62,227 bases of DNA. Origin: Archaeoglobaceae archaeon (GTDB lineage Archaea; Halobacteriota; Archaeoglobi; Archaeoglobales; Archaeoglobaceae). The translations under genes and the position numbers were made by a program. The stretch lies in contig JAMOPJ010000009.1 in NCBI GenBank assembly GCA_027064525.1, positions 1 to 62,227 of the forward strand, given 5' to 3'. Every line of letters begins with the position of its first letter. The first letter of the stretch is position 1. Under the pieces are notes generated by a model. It made no database searches, was not told where the DNA came from, and was given only the letters and a program-made list of their open reading frames with translations. Of the stretch, positions 8,459 through 17,380 are shown in pieces.

Positions 8459-9423
8459 TCCGGGACGCACATGTTTATAACCACTTCTGCTATGTCCGCA
8501 GAGTAGGCGGCGATTCTGAAGAGGCTATCGATTATGGATTTCATGAAGAGCGCATCCTTGACGTTCTGCTCTATGAATCGTCTGTAGATGTCATCCTCCA
8601 TTTCCGATAGCACTCCAAACTCGTTTAGAACGAAATCTGCCAGCTCTGTATCTTCCCTCAAGAACGAGATGTTTGCCGTCCTGAGTAGCTCGTGAATGTC
8701 GTTGACCAGATCGCAGAGCTCTGGAATGGGCTTCCCAAGCTTCATCAAGCTATCGGACATATTTGCTATGTGGTCGGCTATTCTTTCAAACGCCCTAACG
8801 ACGGTTCTGAACTCCAACGCCTTGGTGGTTTGAAGATCCATCGATCCGCACTGCCTGACGACGGACTTAAGCTGTCGTAAAACCAAGAAGTGTAGCCTGT
8901 CGACCTCCTCCTCTCTCACGTGGAGGGTTGAGCAGATGTATCTGTCGAGATTCTTCAAAGCGGTGCAGAAGTCCGAAAGCATTGCGACGCATATGTTTCC
9001 CATCTTTTCAATTATGTCTATCGGCTTATACCTCGTGTCGTCCATGAAAATCTCGAGCACGATCTCCTTTCCCAAGTCCTCTATGACTTCAGCTCCGATC
9101 AGTATGTCGGAAGCTAAGGCGACAGCTCTTCTATGCTCCTCGTTGTAAACTTTGATTCTCAAAGAATCGTATCCAGCCAAATAGAATGATATTATTCTTC
9201 TGATCAACGGCTCTCCCTCTAAATCCTTTGCATCGATCAAAGCATCCTTCTTCGTCTTTTCCTCTTTGTCGACAGAGATGACGATCGTCCTCTCTCCTAT
9301 CTCCATTATGACTCCGTCTCCAGCCTTCAAACCGTTCCTCTCAACCCAATCTTTTGGCAGGGTGATTATGTAGCTACTTCTTCCGCTCGAGTATACTTTC
9401 CTGACCTCCCTCTTCATTTCCAT
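8455..9423 (-). CDS. PhoU protein with N-terminal AbrB-type DNA-binding domain
   Basis: A 322-residue protein. Residues about 5-48 form a SpoVT/AbrB-like swapped-hairpin domain (SGRSSYIITLPKDWVERNGLKAG), a DNA-binding fold; two PhoU helical repeats follow (about 100-320) with the metal-binding style motifs FERIADHIANMSD and SADIAEV. It is likely a phosphate-responsive transcription regulator coupling Pst activity to gene control; this is inferred from the fusion and the operon. I chose ATG 9423, which overlaps the TGA of the upstream phoU; a GTG at 9426 is also possible. Last gene of the pst operon. Confidence 0.88.
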   Translation of the reverse strand: MEMKREVRKVYSSGRSSYIITLPKDWVERNGLKAGDGVIMEIGERTIVISVDKEEKTKKDALIDAKDLEGEPLIRRIISFYLAGYDSLRIKVYNEEHRRAVALASDILIGAEVIEDLGKEIVLEIFMDDTRYKPIDIIEKMGNICVAMLSDFCTALKNLDRYICSTLHVREEEVDRLHFLVLRQLKSVVRQCGSMDLQTTKALEFRTVVRAFERIADHIANMSDSLMKLGKPIPELCDLVNDIHELLRTANISFLREDTELADFVLNEFGVLSEMEDDIYRRFIEQNVKDALFMKSIIDSLFRIAAYSADIAEVVINMCVPD

Positions 9424-10025
9424 CACTTGATCCAGACTCTTCTGCCTTCTTCGATAAATATTATCCTTGCTCCGACCTTTCCCAACAGATCTCCGATCCT
9501 CTCAAGATGTCTCGCCGTAAGAACCCAGTCCACTGAGCAACCGCACATCTCCGACATGTAGTCCATCGCTTCAACGTAGAATCTATCTACGAGATCATCA
9601 AGCGCCCATAACTGCTTTCTTAGGTTCTCTGTATCTCCTTCGTAAGCTTTTTCTATAACCTCAAACATCGTGAGCAAAGTGTCAACCATTCCGTCGAACT
9701 TCTCAAGCAAGAAGTCATCCGAGCACTCATACATCGAAATCTCCTGAGTCAGGTCGGTTATCCTCTCATAGCTTCCGGCTATTCGCATCATGCTGATTAT
9801 AAACCTCAGATCTCTCGCGACTGGCTGATAAAGTGCTATAGCGGTTACGCAGTTGAAGTCGATATCGGTGTTGAGAACATCCGCCATCTGCTCTATCTTT
9901 GCGGTTTCTCTCCTTACCTCGTCGTCTCCCTTTAGCCCTTCTAAGCAGATTTCAACGGACTTCTTCGCGAGCTTGTGCAACTCCAAGACATCCGCCTTTA
10001 GAGCTTCCAACCTTCTTTCAATCAT
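9423..10025 (-). CDS. phoU: Phosphate transport regulatory protein PhoU
   Basis: A 200-residue all-helical protein with two PhoU repeats. The characteristic motifs are SYERITDLTQEI (repeat 1) and RHLERIGDLLGKV (repeat 2), which bind metal clusters in known structures. PhoU damps uptake by PstSCAB and transmits phosphate status to sensors. The ATG lies just after the pstB stop, and the stop overlaps the start of the AbrB-PhoU gene. Confidence 0.92.
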   Translation of the reverse strand: MIERRLEALKADVLELHKLAKKSVEICLEGLKGDDEVRRETAKIEQMADVLNTDIDFNCVTAIALYQPVARDLRFIISMMRIAGSYERITDLTQEISMYECSDDFLLEKFDGMVDTLLTMFEVIEKAYEGDTENLRKQLWALDDLVDRFYVEAMDYMSEMCGCSVDWVLTARHLERIGDLLGKVGARIIFIEEGRRVWIK

Positions 10026-10026
10026 G

Positions 10027-10779
10027 CTAACCCATCCTCCCGGTTAGATACTTCTCGGTAAGCTCTTCCTTCGGATTTTCAAATATCTCCTCCGTTTTGC
10101 CGACCTCTATCAGCCTGCCCAAATACAAAAACGCTACGTAATCGCTTACCCTTGCGGCTTGAGCTGGAGAATGCGTTACGATGACTATCGTAAGATCCTT
10201 CTTGAGTTCGAATATCAGTTCTTCTATCTTCCTCGCACTGACTGGATCCAAGTTGGCCGTTGGCTCGTCCATCAACAAAACTTTCGGTTTTAAAGCTATC
10301 GCTCTCGCTATGCAGAGTCTCTGCATCTGTCCACCGCTCAACGCTGAAGCTGGCTCGTTTAGCTTATCTTTTACCTCATCCCAGAGGGCAGATTTCTCCA
10401 AAGCCCATTTAACCGTTTTCTTAAGCTCATCTTTCGATTTGACAAGCCTGTTGAGTTTTAATCCTAAGGCGACGTTGTCAAATATGCTCATGTGCGGAAA
10501 CGGATTCGGATGTTGGAATACCATCCCCACCTCTCTTCTAACTTCAATTGGATCCATCTCGAATACGCTCCTCCCAAACAGCCTGACATCCCCCTCTATC
10601 CTCGCGTTCTCATTGAGCTCGAGAAGCCTGTTGAAAGATCTTAACAGTGTGGACTTTCCACAGCCCGAAGGCCCCATTATTGCGAAAACGGTCTTTTCCG
10701 GAATCTCCAAATTCACGCCCTTTATCACATGGTTTCTGCCATAGTAGATGTGCAGATCTTTGGTTTCAATTGCGTTCAT
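10027..10779 (-). CDS. pstB: Phosphate ABC transporter ATPase PstB
   Basis: A 250-residue ABC ATPase that powers phosphate import. Visible motifs: Walker [13 protein letters not shown]-loop [10 protein letters not shown] (a PstB hallmark), signature [14 protein letters not shown], Walker [14 protein letters not shown], switch His in VIVTHS. The frame is open further upstream, but the ATG at 10779 follows AAAGGAGGTGAAGCT and overlaps the pstA stop by ATGA, so this is the start. Confidence 0.96.
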   Translation of the reverse strand: MNAIETKDLHIYYGRNHVIKGVNLEIPEKTVFAIMGPSGCGKSTLLRSFNRLLELNENARIEGDVRLFGRSVFEMDPIEVRREVGMVFQHPNPFPHMSIFDNVALGLKLNRLVKSKDELKKTVKWALEKSALWDEVKDKLNEPASALSGGQMQRLCIARAIALKPKVLLMDEPTANLDPVSARKIEELIFELKKDLTIVIVTHSPAQAARVSDYVAFLYLGRLIEVGKTEEIFENPKEELTEKYLTGRMG

Positions 10780-11615
10780 AGCTTCACCTCCTTTAAGCTG
10801 AGCCTGAGGGGAAGGAAGATCGCGAGGAATATGATGAGAAGTAAGAGTGAAGCTCCCCAAGCTATCTCATGGTAGTTTTCATACGGCTGTTGAACGAGAT
10901 CGTATATCAGCAGAGGTATCGCCCCGACGGGTCTGTCTATTCCATTGAAATATGTTCTCGTAGCTCCTCCTGCTGTGAAGAGCAATGGAGCGGTTTCGCC
11001 AGCAACTTTCGCAATTCCTATTAGAACTCCAGTCAGAATACCCTTCCTCGCCAATCCTATCAAAACCCTGAAGACCACGTTGAATCTGGTTAAGCCTAAG
11101 GCAAATGCTCCCTCTCTATACTTCTCCGGAACACCTCTGAGCGCTTCTTCAGTATAGACCGCAACGTAGGGCATCATGACTATGGCCAAAGCGAGCGCAC
11201 CGGCTAAGGCGGAGTAGCTACCCATGGGAACGACCAATATCTGCATGACGAAGAGACCGACCAGTATGGTAGGAAACTCCATCATGATCATGAGCAATGT
11301 CCTCGTAGCTTTGCCGAGCATGCTGTTCGGGTATTCCGCAGCGTAAATCCCGGTCAGTATTGCTATTGGCAATCCGAGCAATGAAGCTAAGAATGTGAGG
11401 ACGAAGGTTCCAACTATCGCCGGACCTATTCCACCCAATCCGTCGTCGGGAGGAGCCAAAGTTCCGATTATGAAATCCCAACCACCTCTCAGTATAACGG
11501 GCAACCCCTCTACGGCAACACTGAATATTATGTGGAATAGGGGTAGAATCGTCAGAAAGGTCAAAATCGTTATTCCGGCAAGGAACAGCCTTTCCTTAAC
11601 CTTTCTAACGAGCAT
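10776..11615 (-). CDS. pstA: Phosphate ABC transporter permease PstA
   Basis: A 279-residue inner-membrane permease with six predicted transmembrane helices and the cytoplasmic EAA-type loop ([19 protein letters not shown]) that docks PstB. Pairs with PstC to form the channel. Start overlaps pstC by 11 nt; stop overlaps pstB. Confidence 0.94.
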   Translation of the reverse strand: MLVRKVKERLFLAGITILTFLTILPLFHIIFSVAVEGLPVILRGGWDFIIGTLAPPDDGLGGIGPAIVGTFVLTFLASLLGLPIAILTGIYAAEYPNSMLGKATRTLLMIMMEFPTILVGLFVMQILVVPMGSYSALAGALALAIVMMPYVAVYTEEALRGVPEKYREGAFALGLTRFNVVFRVLIGLARKGILTGVLIGIAKVAGETAPLLFTAGGATRTYFNGIDRPVGAIPLLIYDLVQQPYENYHEIAWGASLLLLIIFLAIFLPLRLSLKEVKL

Positions 11616-12510
11616 GCTTGAACCTCCCCAAATACATCAGTCCAGCCAAGTTTACAGCCAAACCTATTATGAACAAGGACAGTCCGGCTGCGAAGAGAGC
11701 TGGAACCATGTATCCGTATATGAAAGCATTTCCGAACTGATTCGCTATGAGCGAGGATATCGTATAGCCGGGAGCGAATAGGCTCGGGTGGATGTTGAAG
11801 ACGTTTCCGACTACCAAGCTCACCGCTACCGTTTCTCCTATAGCCCTACCGAACGCTAACAAGATTCCTGCTACGATCGCTGGCTTTATGTAGCCGAGCA
11901 GAACTTTTGTAGCCTCGTATCTCGTCGCTCCCAACGCGTAAATTCCCTCTCTATAGATGTATGGAATGGATCTGTAGGCTTCTCTTATTATTGCGGAGGC
12001 GAATGGTGTGACCATTATTCCCAAGAGAACCCCTGCCGAGAGGTAGCTGTAGCCAGTGGACGGTTCGAAGGAGAATAGGGGTATGAAAGACAGGTGCTCA
12101 TAGAGAGGCATCATCACGAACCTCTTCAGTATTGGAACCAAGACGAACGCTCCCCATATTCCGTAGATTATCGTGGGTAAACCAGCCATAACGTCCGTAG
12201 CTACTATAAGAGGCTCTTTCAGCTTCTTTGGTGCGTAATCGATCACGAATACGGCGAAGCTTATCGAGAGCGGTAGAGCGATCAAAACTGCGAGGACTGA
12301 AGTGTAGACGCTACCGTATATCGCCGCTAAAACTCCGTAAAACTCCTTCTCAGGCTCTTCCGATGCTTTCCATACATTCGTCGTATATATCGCCAATCCT
12401 TCTCTTTCAAAAATGGGAAGAGAAGATGTAAAGTATACTATCAGCATCAAGATGAAAAGACCGAATACGAGACCGCAGAACGGAGCTAAAAAAATTTTAA
12501 ACCTGTCCAT
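11605..12510 (-). CDS. pstC: Phosphate ABC transporter permease PstC
   Basis: A 301-residue permease with six transmembrane helices and the EAA-type loop around IREAYRSIPYIYREGIYALG. The large extracytoplasmic loop between helices 1 and 2 is typical of PstC. It starts 3 nt after the pstS stop. PstC and PstA form the heterodimeric translocation path for phosphate delivered by PstS. Confidence 0.94.
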   Translation of the reverse strand: MDRFKIFLAPFCGLVFGLFILMLIVYFTSSLPIFEREGLAIYTTNVWKASEEPEKEFYGVLAAIYGSVYTSVLAVLIALPLSISFAVFVIDYAPKKLKEPLIVATDVMAGLPTIIYGIWGAFVLVPILKRFVMMPLYEHLSFIPLFSFEPSTGYSYLSAGVLLGIMVTPFASAIIREAYRSIPYIYREGIYALGATRYEATKVLLGYIKPAIVAGILLAFGRAIGETVAVSLVVGNVFNIHPSLFAPGYTISSLIANQFGNAFIYGYMVPALFAAGLSLFIIGLAVNLAGLMYLGRFKHAR

Positions 12511-12513
12511 TCT

Positions 12514-13596
12514 TTACCATCCCACCTCCTCAAGCAATTTTTGGGTTAGTTCACTCGGCAGACCGACATAGCCGGCTGCTATGTATTCCGAATTCTGTCC
12601 GTCGGTCAGTATCCATTTCACGAAGTTTCTTATTGCTCTTTCCTTTGCCTTGTCTTGGTAGTGCTCCCAAACTATTATGTGGCTAACGGCAACGATGGGA
12701 TAAGAATCCTTGCCCGGAGCGTTGAGCAAGTTCTCTATCTTCTCCTTGTATCCCTCTTTTGGAGAGGGGAATTTCATAGATACCTCCGCTATCGCAGCTT
12801 TTATCGTCGTGTCGTTCGGCTTGACGAAGTATCCGTCCCTGTTCTCCAAAGCCACAATCGGCAGATTCTCCTTGATTGCGTATGCGAGTTCGGTGTATCC
12901 TATCGAGTAGGGGTTATTCTTTATCGCCGCAACTACGCCCGGATTTCCTTTTCCACCTACGCCCCTTCCCAACTTATCTACCGGCCATTCGACGACCTTG
13001 CCAGAACCGACCATCTCTTTCCACTCGTCGCTAACCAAGCATAGATAGGTCGTGAATATCTTGGTCGTTCCGCTCGAATCGCTCCTGTGAACAACTATTA
13101 TCTCCTTATGAGGAAGATCCAAATTTGGATTCAGATTCTTTATCGCCGGATCGTCCCAATACCGAATCTTTCCCATGAATATTCCCGCTAATGTTTTTCC
13201 ATCGAGCCTGAGCTCCTTGATACCGGGAACGTTATACGAAACGACAACAGCTCCTACGATCATCGGGAACTGGAGTGGTTGCCCCTTCTGTTCGAGCTTC
13301 TTCCAAAGGGCTTCTTTTATCGGAGGATCGCTACAGGCGAAATCCACGAGCCCCTTCTCAAAATCTGCCTGACCGCCACCACTGCCCTTTCCAGTGTATT
13401 CGATCACAACGTTTGTATTCAGCTTCATGTATGCATCGATCCACTTCTCAAGTTGCGGTTGCGGAAAGGTGGCTCCACTTCCGATGAGAGTTACCTTCTG
13501 CGAAGTCGTTTCGCCAGATGTTGGCTTTCCCTGCTGTGCACAGCCAGCCAACGCGAGACTGAGCACGAGCAGCAGAACGATCGAGACTTTTTTCAT
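12514..13596 (-). CDS. pstS: Phosphate-binding lipoprotein PstS
   Basis: A 360-residue extracellular phosphate-binding protein. The N-terminus is a lipoprotein signal with lipobox LALAGC (Cys about 19). Phosphate ligands typical of PstS are seen in GSGATFPQPQ, GSGGGQADF and HRSDSSGTTKIFT. It delivers phosphate to PstCA. First gene of the leftward pstSCAB-phoU-abrB/phoU operon; the upstream divergent region carries palindromes that may be its control sites. Confidence 0.95.
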   Translation of the reverse strand: MKKVSIVLLLVLSLALAGCAQQGKPTSGETTSQKVTLIGSGATFPQPQLEKWIDAYMKLNTNVVIEYTGKGSGGGQADFEKGLVDFACSDPPIKEALWKKLEQKGQPLQFPMIVGAVVVSYNVPGIKELRLDGKTLAGIFMGKIRYWDDPAIKNLNPNLDLPHKEIIVVHRSDSSGTTKIFTTYLCLVSDEWKEMVGSGKVVEWPVDKLGRGVGGKGNPGVVAAIKNNPYSIGYTELAYAIKENLPIVALENRDGYFVKPNDTTIKAAIAEVSMKFPSPKEGYKEKIENLLNAPGKDSYPIVAVSHIIVWEHYQDKAKERAIRNFVKWILTDGQNSEYIAAGYVGLPSELTQKLLEEVGW

Positions 13597-13639
13597 GTTT
13601 ACGAATCGGGTAGGATTGAATATATGCTTTACCTACATA

Positions 13640-13668
13640 ATCTATAGAATATATAGATCGATATCGAT
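13640..13668. promoter_or_regulatory. Palindromic candidate operators between pstS and hisH
   Basis: Two adjacent symmetric sites lie in the 129-nt divergent region: ATCTATA-GAATA-TATAGAT (13640-13658, perfect 7-bp arms) and ATCGATATCGAT (13657-13668, perfect 12-bp palindrome). AT-rich TATA-like sequence for pstS overlaps the first. They could bind the AbrB-PhoU protein or another phosphate regulator; that link is inference. Confidence 0.45.
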
Positions 13669-13725
13669 GATGTATATTGGAGTATCTCGAACATTTTTTA
13701 AGGATACTGCCCGAAATATCAGATC

Positions 13726-14319
13726 GTGATAGCGATAATCGATTACGGTGTTGGAAACATAAGGAGCATTCACAAGGCGATAGAGTTCGTTGGAGGAAGG
13801 GCTGTCGTAACGAAGGACATCGAGATAATCAGAAATGCGGACGGTATAGTTTTACCCGGTGTAGGAGCCTTCAAGCCGGCAATGGAGAATTTGAAGCCCT
13901 ACATGGACATAATTCTGAACACAGATGTTCCGTTGCTTGGGATCTGCTTGGGGATGCAGCTCTTCGCAACCGAGAGCGAGGAAAGAGGGTTGCACAGGGG
14001 TTTGAACATAATACCAGGAAGGGTAGTGAGGTTTCCGAAGACTGTGGGCAAGATCCCCCATATGGGCTGGAATCAGATCGAGATCGTGAGGGATCACGAG
14101 GTGCTGGATGGGGTTGAGAACGGAAGCTATGTCTACTTCGTCCACTCCTATCACATGCAGACTTCAGATGAGTTTGTTCTCACAAAGACCGAATACGGAA
14201 TGGAGTTCGTCTCTGGAGTTGCGAGAGACAATGTCGTCGGATTTCAATTCCATCCTGAGAAGAGCGGGAAGGTAGGACTGAGAATCATAGAGAACTTCGT
14301 GAAGATGTGTAAGCGTTAG
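13726..14319 (+). CDS. hisH: Imidazole glycerol phosphate synthase glutaminase subunit HisH
   Basis: A 197-residue class I glutamine amidotransferase supplying ammonia to HisF in histidine synthesis. It opens with IAIIDYGVGNIRSI, carries the nucleophile in GICLGMQLF, and the His/Glu pair in FQFHPEKSG. The start is GTG at 13726. HisF is not in the window. It converges on the PUA-domain gene with a 4-nt overlap of the stops. Confidence 0.95.
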   Translation: MIAIIDYGVGNIRSIHKAIEFVGGRAVVTKDIEIIRNADGIVLPGVGAFKPAMENLKPYMDIILNTDVPLLGICLGMQLFATESEERGLHRGLNIIPGRVVRFPKTVGKIPHMGWNQIEIVRDHEVLDGVENGSYVYFVHSYHMQTSDEFVLTKTEYGMEFVSGVARDNVVGFQFHPEKSGKVGLRIIENFVKMCKR

Positions 14320-14864
14320 TAGGCATCGTAAGTCTTCTCTTTCCTGAGGTATTCTCCCCGATCGACCAGATTCTCTACAACTACCCTACCCTTCGCCACC
14401 TCCTTCATCCTCTCAGCATCGAACCTCGCCCTCCCGATCCCCAAGATGTCCCCTTTGGTGTTGCAGACGAAGACTATGTCGTTCTCCTTTACATCTTTAG
14501 TGGCGTCTATTACAGATTCGGCGAAGATGTCCCTTCCGTATAGGAATAGCATCTCTCCCTTCTCATTCACGAAGACCTTCTTCTTATTCTTCTTAACGAG
14601 GTAGAATGCCCCCTCCAAGCTGAACCTGAACCTCCTGCTTCCCACTTCTCCCACCTTAAGCCCGGCGTGAACGTAATTTAACTTGTAGAGCTCCAGGAAC
14701 TTGGCAAGATCTTTGGAGATAGCGTAAGCTTCCCTAATGGTTTTTCCACCTATATGAGATTCCAAAACGAACAGTTCGTTATCCTTTAGGAAATCGATCG
14801 ATCCAAAGGCTCTCAAGGCTGAGGTTATGACTTTCAGTTCCTTCTTTCTCGGTCTTCTAAGCAT
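14316..14864 (-). CDS. PUA-domain RNA-binding protein, Nip7-like
   Basis: A 182-residue protein with an N-terminal alpha/beta pre-PUA domain and a C-terminal PUA domain (about residues 100-178, KVFVNEKGEMLFLYGRDIFAESV through GIGRARFD). PUA domains bind structured RNA. The architecture and length resemble archaeal Nip7-type ribosome biogenesis proteins, but I cannot separate that from other PUA families by eye. Overlaps the 3' end of the upstream gene by 31 nt, suggesting coupling. Confidence 0.75.
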   Translation of the reverse strand: MLRRPRKKELKVITSALRAFGSIDFLKDNELFVLESHIGGKTIREAYAISKDLAKFLELYKLNYVHAGLKVGEVGSRRFRFSLEGAFYLVKKNKKKVFVNEKGEMLFLYGRDIFAESVIDATKDVKENDIVFVCNTKGDILGIGRARFDAERMKEVAKGRVVVENLVDRGEYLRKEKTYDAY

Positions 14865-15253
14865 ATTCCAGCGTAACCGAGTATCTTCTTTATAACGTTT
14901 CGATAATCATAATCTATTCTGAAGCTCTCCACCGTATTTATCATAACGTTCTTTCCAACGACATTCTCGTCCTCAAGATCTGCTGGCAGAACGACCTCTC
15001 CGTTCGGAGAGAACTCATATCCCTCCATGTTTTCCTCCAGACCGACAATCTTAAACGATCTCTTGAAGAAATACGGATAAGGCCTCTCATCGAAAAACCT
15101 GAGCTTTGCGTAGGTTTCACTTGCGATTATGGATGTGTTAACCTCCAAAGCCTTTGCGTTGATACCTATTTCCTTCTTACTCAGCTCGTAGCTGAATCCA
15201 CCGATCTTGCTGAGATAGATATCCGAAATGACCTCCATCGGATACGCAAACAT
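14834..15253 (-). CDS. Conserved-looking hypothetical protein
   Basis: About 139 residues, mixed alpha/beta, no membrane segment, no motif that I recognise. The frame is open four codons upstream to a TTG at 15265, but the ATG at 15253 (MFAYPMEVISD) is the more likely start. It overlaps the downstream PUA gene, so the two are probably co-expressed. Confidence 0.6.
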   Translation of the reverse strand: MFAYPMEVISDIYLSKIGGFSYELSKKEIGINAKALEVNTSIIASETYAKLRFFDERPYPYFFKRSFKIVGLEENMEGYEFSPNGEVVLPADLEDENVVGKNVMINTVESFRIDYDYRNVIKKILGYAGICLEDRERRN

Positions 15254-15378
15254 CAATATGAACAATAAATCGTTACAATATATCCTTTTTGGAAAAACGT
15301 TTTATAGATCTTCATTCCGGCAAAAATCGGCTCAGCGATCAGAATAATTATTATGAAGCTCATACAGAAGAATAAAAA

Positions 15379-16563
15379 CTACAAAACTTTAAGAATAGCC
15401 TCAACACTTGGCTCCACCTCTATGGGCTTCCCGCAAGCTCTGAGCACTGCTTCAGGATCTTTGAGCAGATGACCGGTGGTTATGCAGACAACTGTCTCGT
15501 CCCTCTCAATTTCTCCGTTTTCTGCAAGCTTCCTCAATCCTGCTATAGAAGCTGCTGAGGCAGGCTCGACTCCTATTCCCTCCTTCGATGCCAAGTCCTT
15601 CTGAGCTTTGGTTATATCCTCGTCGCTCACTTGAACTGCTGTCCCCTTCGATTCGTATATGGCCCTCAAAGCTTTCCTCGCATTCACTGGCTGACCGATC
15701 CTTATGGCTGTTGCTATCGTTTCGGGATTTAGAACGGGTTCTATGTCGTCCTTTTTCTCTTTAACCGCTTTGTATATTGGATTAGCTCCCTCAGCCTGCA
15801 CTCCTATCATCTTTGGTAGAGAATCGATGAGTCCAAAGCGTTTGAGCTCCTTGAATCCCTTCCAGATCGCGGATATGTTCCCGGCGTTTCCTACTGGTAA
15901 GACCACCTTATCTGGAACGAATCCCAACTCATCTACTATCTCATAGGCTATGGTCTTCTGCCCCTCCAACCTGAAGGGATTGACGGAGTTGAGTAGATAG
16001 AATCCTTGCATCGCACATATCTGCCTGACCAAAGCCAAAGCCTGATCGAAGTTTCCCTTTATCCCTATCACCTTCGCCCCGTGCATGAGAGCTTGAGCGA
16101 CCTTTCCTAAAGCCACTTTTCCAGCGGGCAAGAGCACGTAAGCCATCAATCCAGCCTTTGCAGCATACATCGCCATCGATGCTGATGTGTTGCCGGTCGA
16201 TGCGCAGGCTACAGCACTCTTACCAAGCTCTATTGCTTTCGTAACTCCGACCGTCATTCCCCTATCTTTGAAAGAGCCTGATGGATTCGCACCTTCATGC
16301 TTGACGAAAACCTTACAACCGACCTCTTTGCCAATCCTATCACACTCATATAGAGGGGTTCCACCTTCCTTGAGTGATATTGGCTCGATCTTGACTGGCA
16401 AAAGGCATCCATACTTCCAAACCCTTAACTCCTTCCCATCAAGCCTGAAGTCGATCTCAGTATCATCGATTCTGACCTCCAAAAGCCCACCACACTCGCA
16501 CGTGTAAACATCCTCCCTTTCGTATTCCCTTCCGCATTCGATGCAGACTAAGGAGTATTCCAT
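15379..16563 (-). CDS. thrC: Threonine synthase
   Basis: A 394-residue PLP enzyme converting O-phosphohomoserine to threonine. It starts with an N-terminal zinc ribbon (CIECGREYEREDVYTCECGG), then the PLP lysine in NPSGSFKDRGM, the substrate/cofactor Ser-Thr-Gly-Asn in ASTGNTSASMA, and the glycine-rich phosphate loop in LPVGNAGNISAIWKG. The frame extends upstream, but ATG 16563 matches where the zinc ribbon begins. Divergent from the beta-lactamase-fold gene. Confidence 0.93.
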   Translation of the reverse strand: MEYSLVCIECGREYEREDVYTCECGGLLEVRIDDTEIDFRLDGKELRVWKYGCLLPVKIEPISLKEGGTPLYECDRIGKEVGCKVFVKHEGANPSGSFKDRGMTVGVTKAIELGKSAVACASTGNTSASMAMYAAKAGLMAYVLLPAGKVALGKVAQALMHGAKVIGIKGNFDQALALVRQICAMQGFYLLNSVNPFRLEGQKTIAYEIVDELGFVPDKVVLPVGNAGNISAIWKGFKELKRFGLIDSLPKMIGVQAEGANPIYKAVKEKKDDIEPVLNPETIATAIRIGQPVNARKALRAIYESKGTAVQVSDEDITKAQKDLASKEGIGVEPASAASIAGLRKLAENGEIERDETVVCITTGHLLKDPEAVLRACGKPIEVEPSVEAILKVL

Positions 16564-16615
16564 AACATTCGGAATTGCAAAATTGCTTTTATACGTTTTG
16601 TGAGAATGTCGTTTC

Positions 16616-17380
16616 ATGAAGGTCACACTTCTTGGAACTGGTGATTCTACGGGCACGCCGATAATTGGCTGTCACTGCAAGACGTGCGAGGATGCGAGGC
16701 TAAAGGGATGGGAGAGGAAGAGGTTCTCCGTTATGGTTCAGAACGGGGGGAGGGTTCTGCTGATAGACACCTCTCCGGACATGAGGAGACAGCTTTTGGA
16801 TACCAATGTAGATAGGGTTGATGCGGTCATTTGGACTCACTGCCACTTTGACCACTTTGGCGGTTTTGGGAACTTCTATAGAGTTCAGAGCGATGTTAGG
16901 GTTTACACCCTGCCTGAGATCCACGAATCCATAGGGCGGTTCATGGAGTTTATGGACTACAAGCCGATCGAGGTGGAGTGCTATGAGGAATTCGAGCTTT
17001 TGGGTATGAAGATAACACTTTTCGAAGTAAATCATCCTCCAGTCAAGAGCATAGGCGTGAGAATAGAATGCGATGGAAACGTGGTGGTTGTGAGCGGGGA
17101 CACGAATGCAGACATACCAAAGAAGAGTTTAGAGATAATAGAGAATCCAGATCTGTTCATAGTTGAAGCTTTAGCTCCAAGAGGCAGATTCAGAAAGCAC
17201 ATGAATGCAGATGAGGCTTTAGCTCTCGCAAAGAAGATTGGAGCTAGGAAGACCGTTCTTACTCACGTTGGACACTTCTTCCCCCCACACGACATTGCTG
17301 TTAAGAGGTATCCAATTGGGCACGATTATCAGACATTCGAGTTTAGGGAGGTGAAGCTCGATGCGTTTTTTAGGGATTGA
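16616..17380 (+). CDS. Metallo-beta-lactamase-fold hydrolase (PhnP-like)
   Basis: A 254-residue protein with the metal-binding motif HCHFDHFGG (HxHxDH), a third His region FEVNHPPV, the SGDTNAD Asp, and the last His in LTHVGHFFPP. The start LLGTGDSTGTPIIGCHCKTCEDAR with clustered Cys is like PhnP cyclic phosphodiesterases, where these cysteines bind a structural zinc. Likely a phosphodiesterase; substrate unknown. A TATA-like TTTTATACG near 16588 suggests a leaderless transcript. The mfnF gene starts 20 nt before its end. Confidence 0.82.
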   Translation: MKVTLLGTGDSTGTPIIGCHCKTCEDARLKGWERKRFSVMVQNGGRVLLIDTSPDMRRQLLDTNVDRVDAVIWTHCHFDHFGGFGNFYRVQSDVRVYTLPEIHESIGRFMEFMDYKPIEVECYEEFELLGMKITLFEVNHPPVKSIGVRIECDGNVVVVSGDTNADIPKKSLEIIENPDLFIVEALAPRGRFRKHMNADEALALAKKIGARKTVLTHVGHFFPPHDIAVKRYPIGHDYQTFEFREVKLDAFFRD

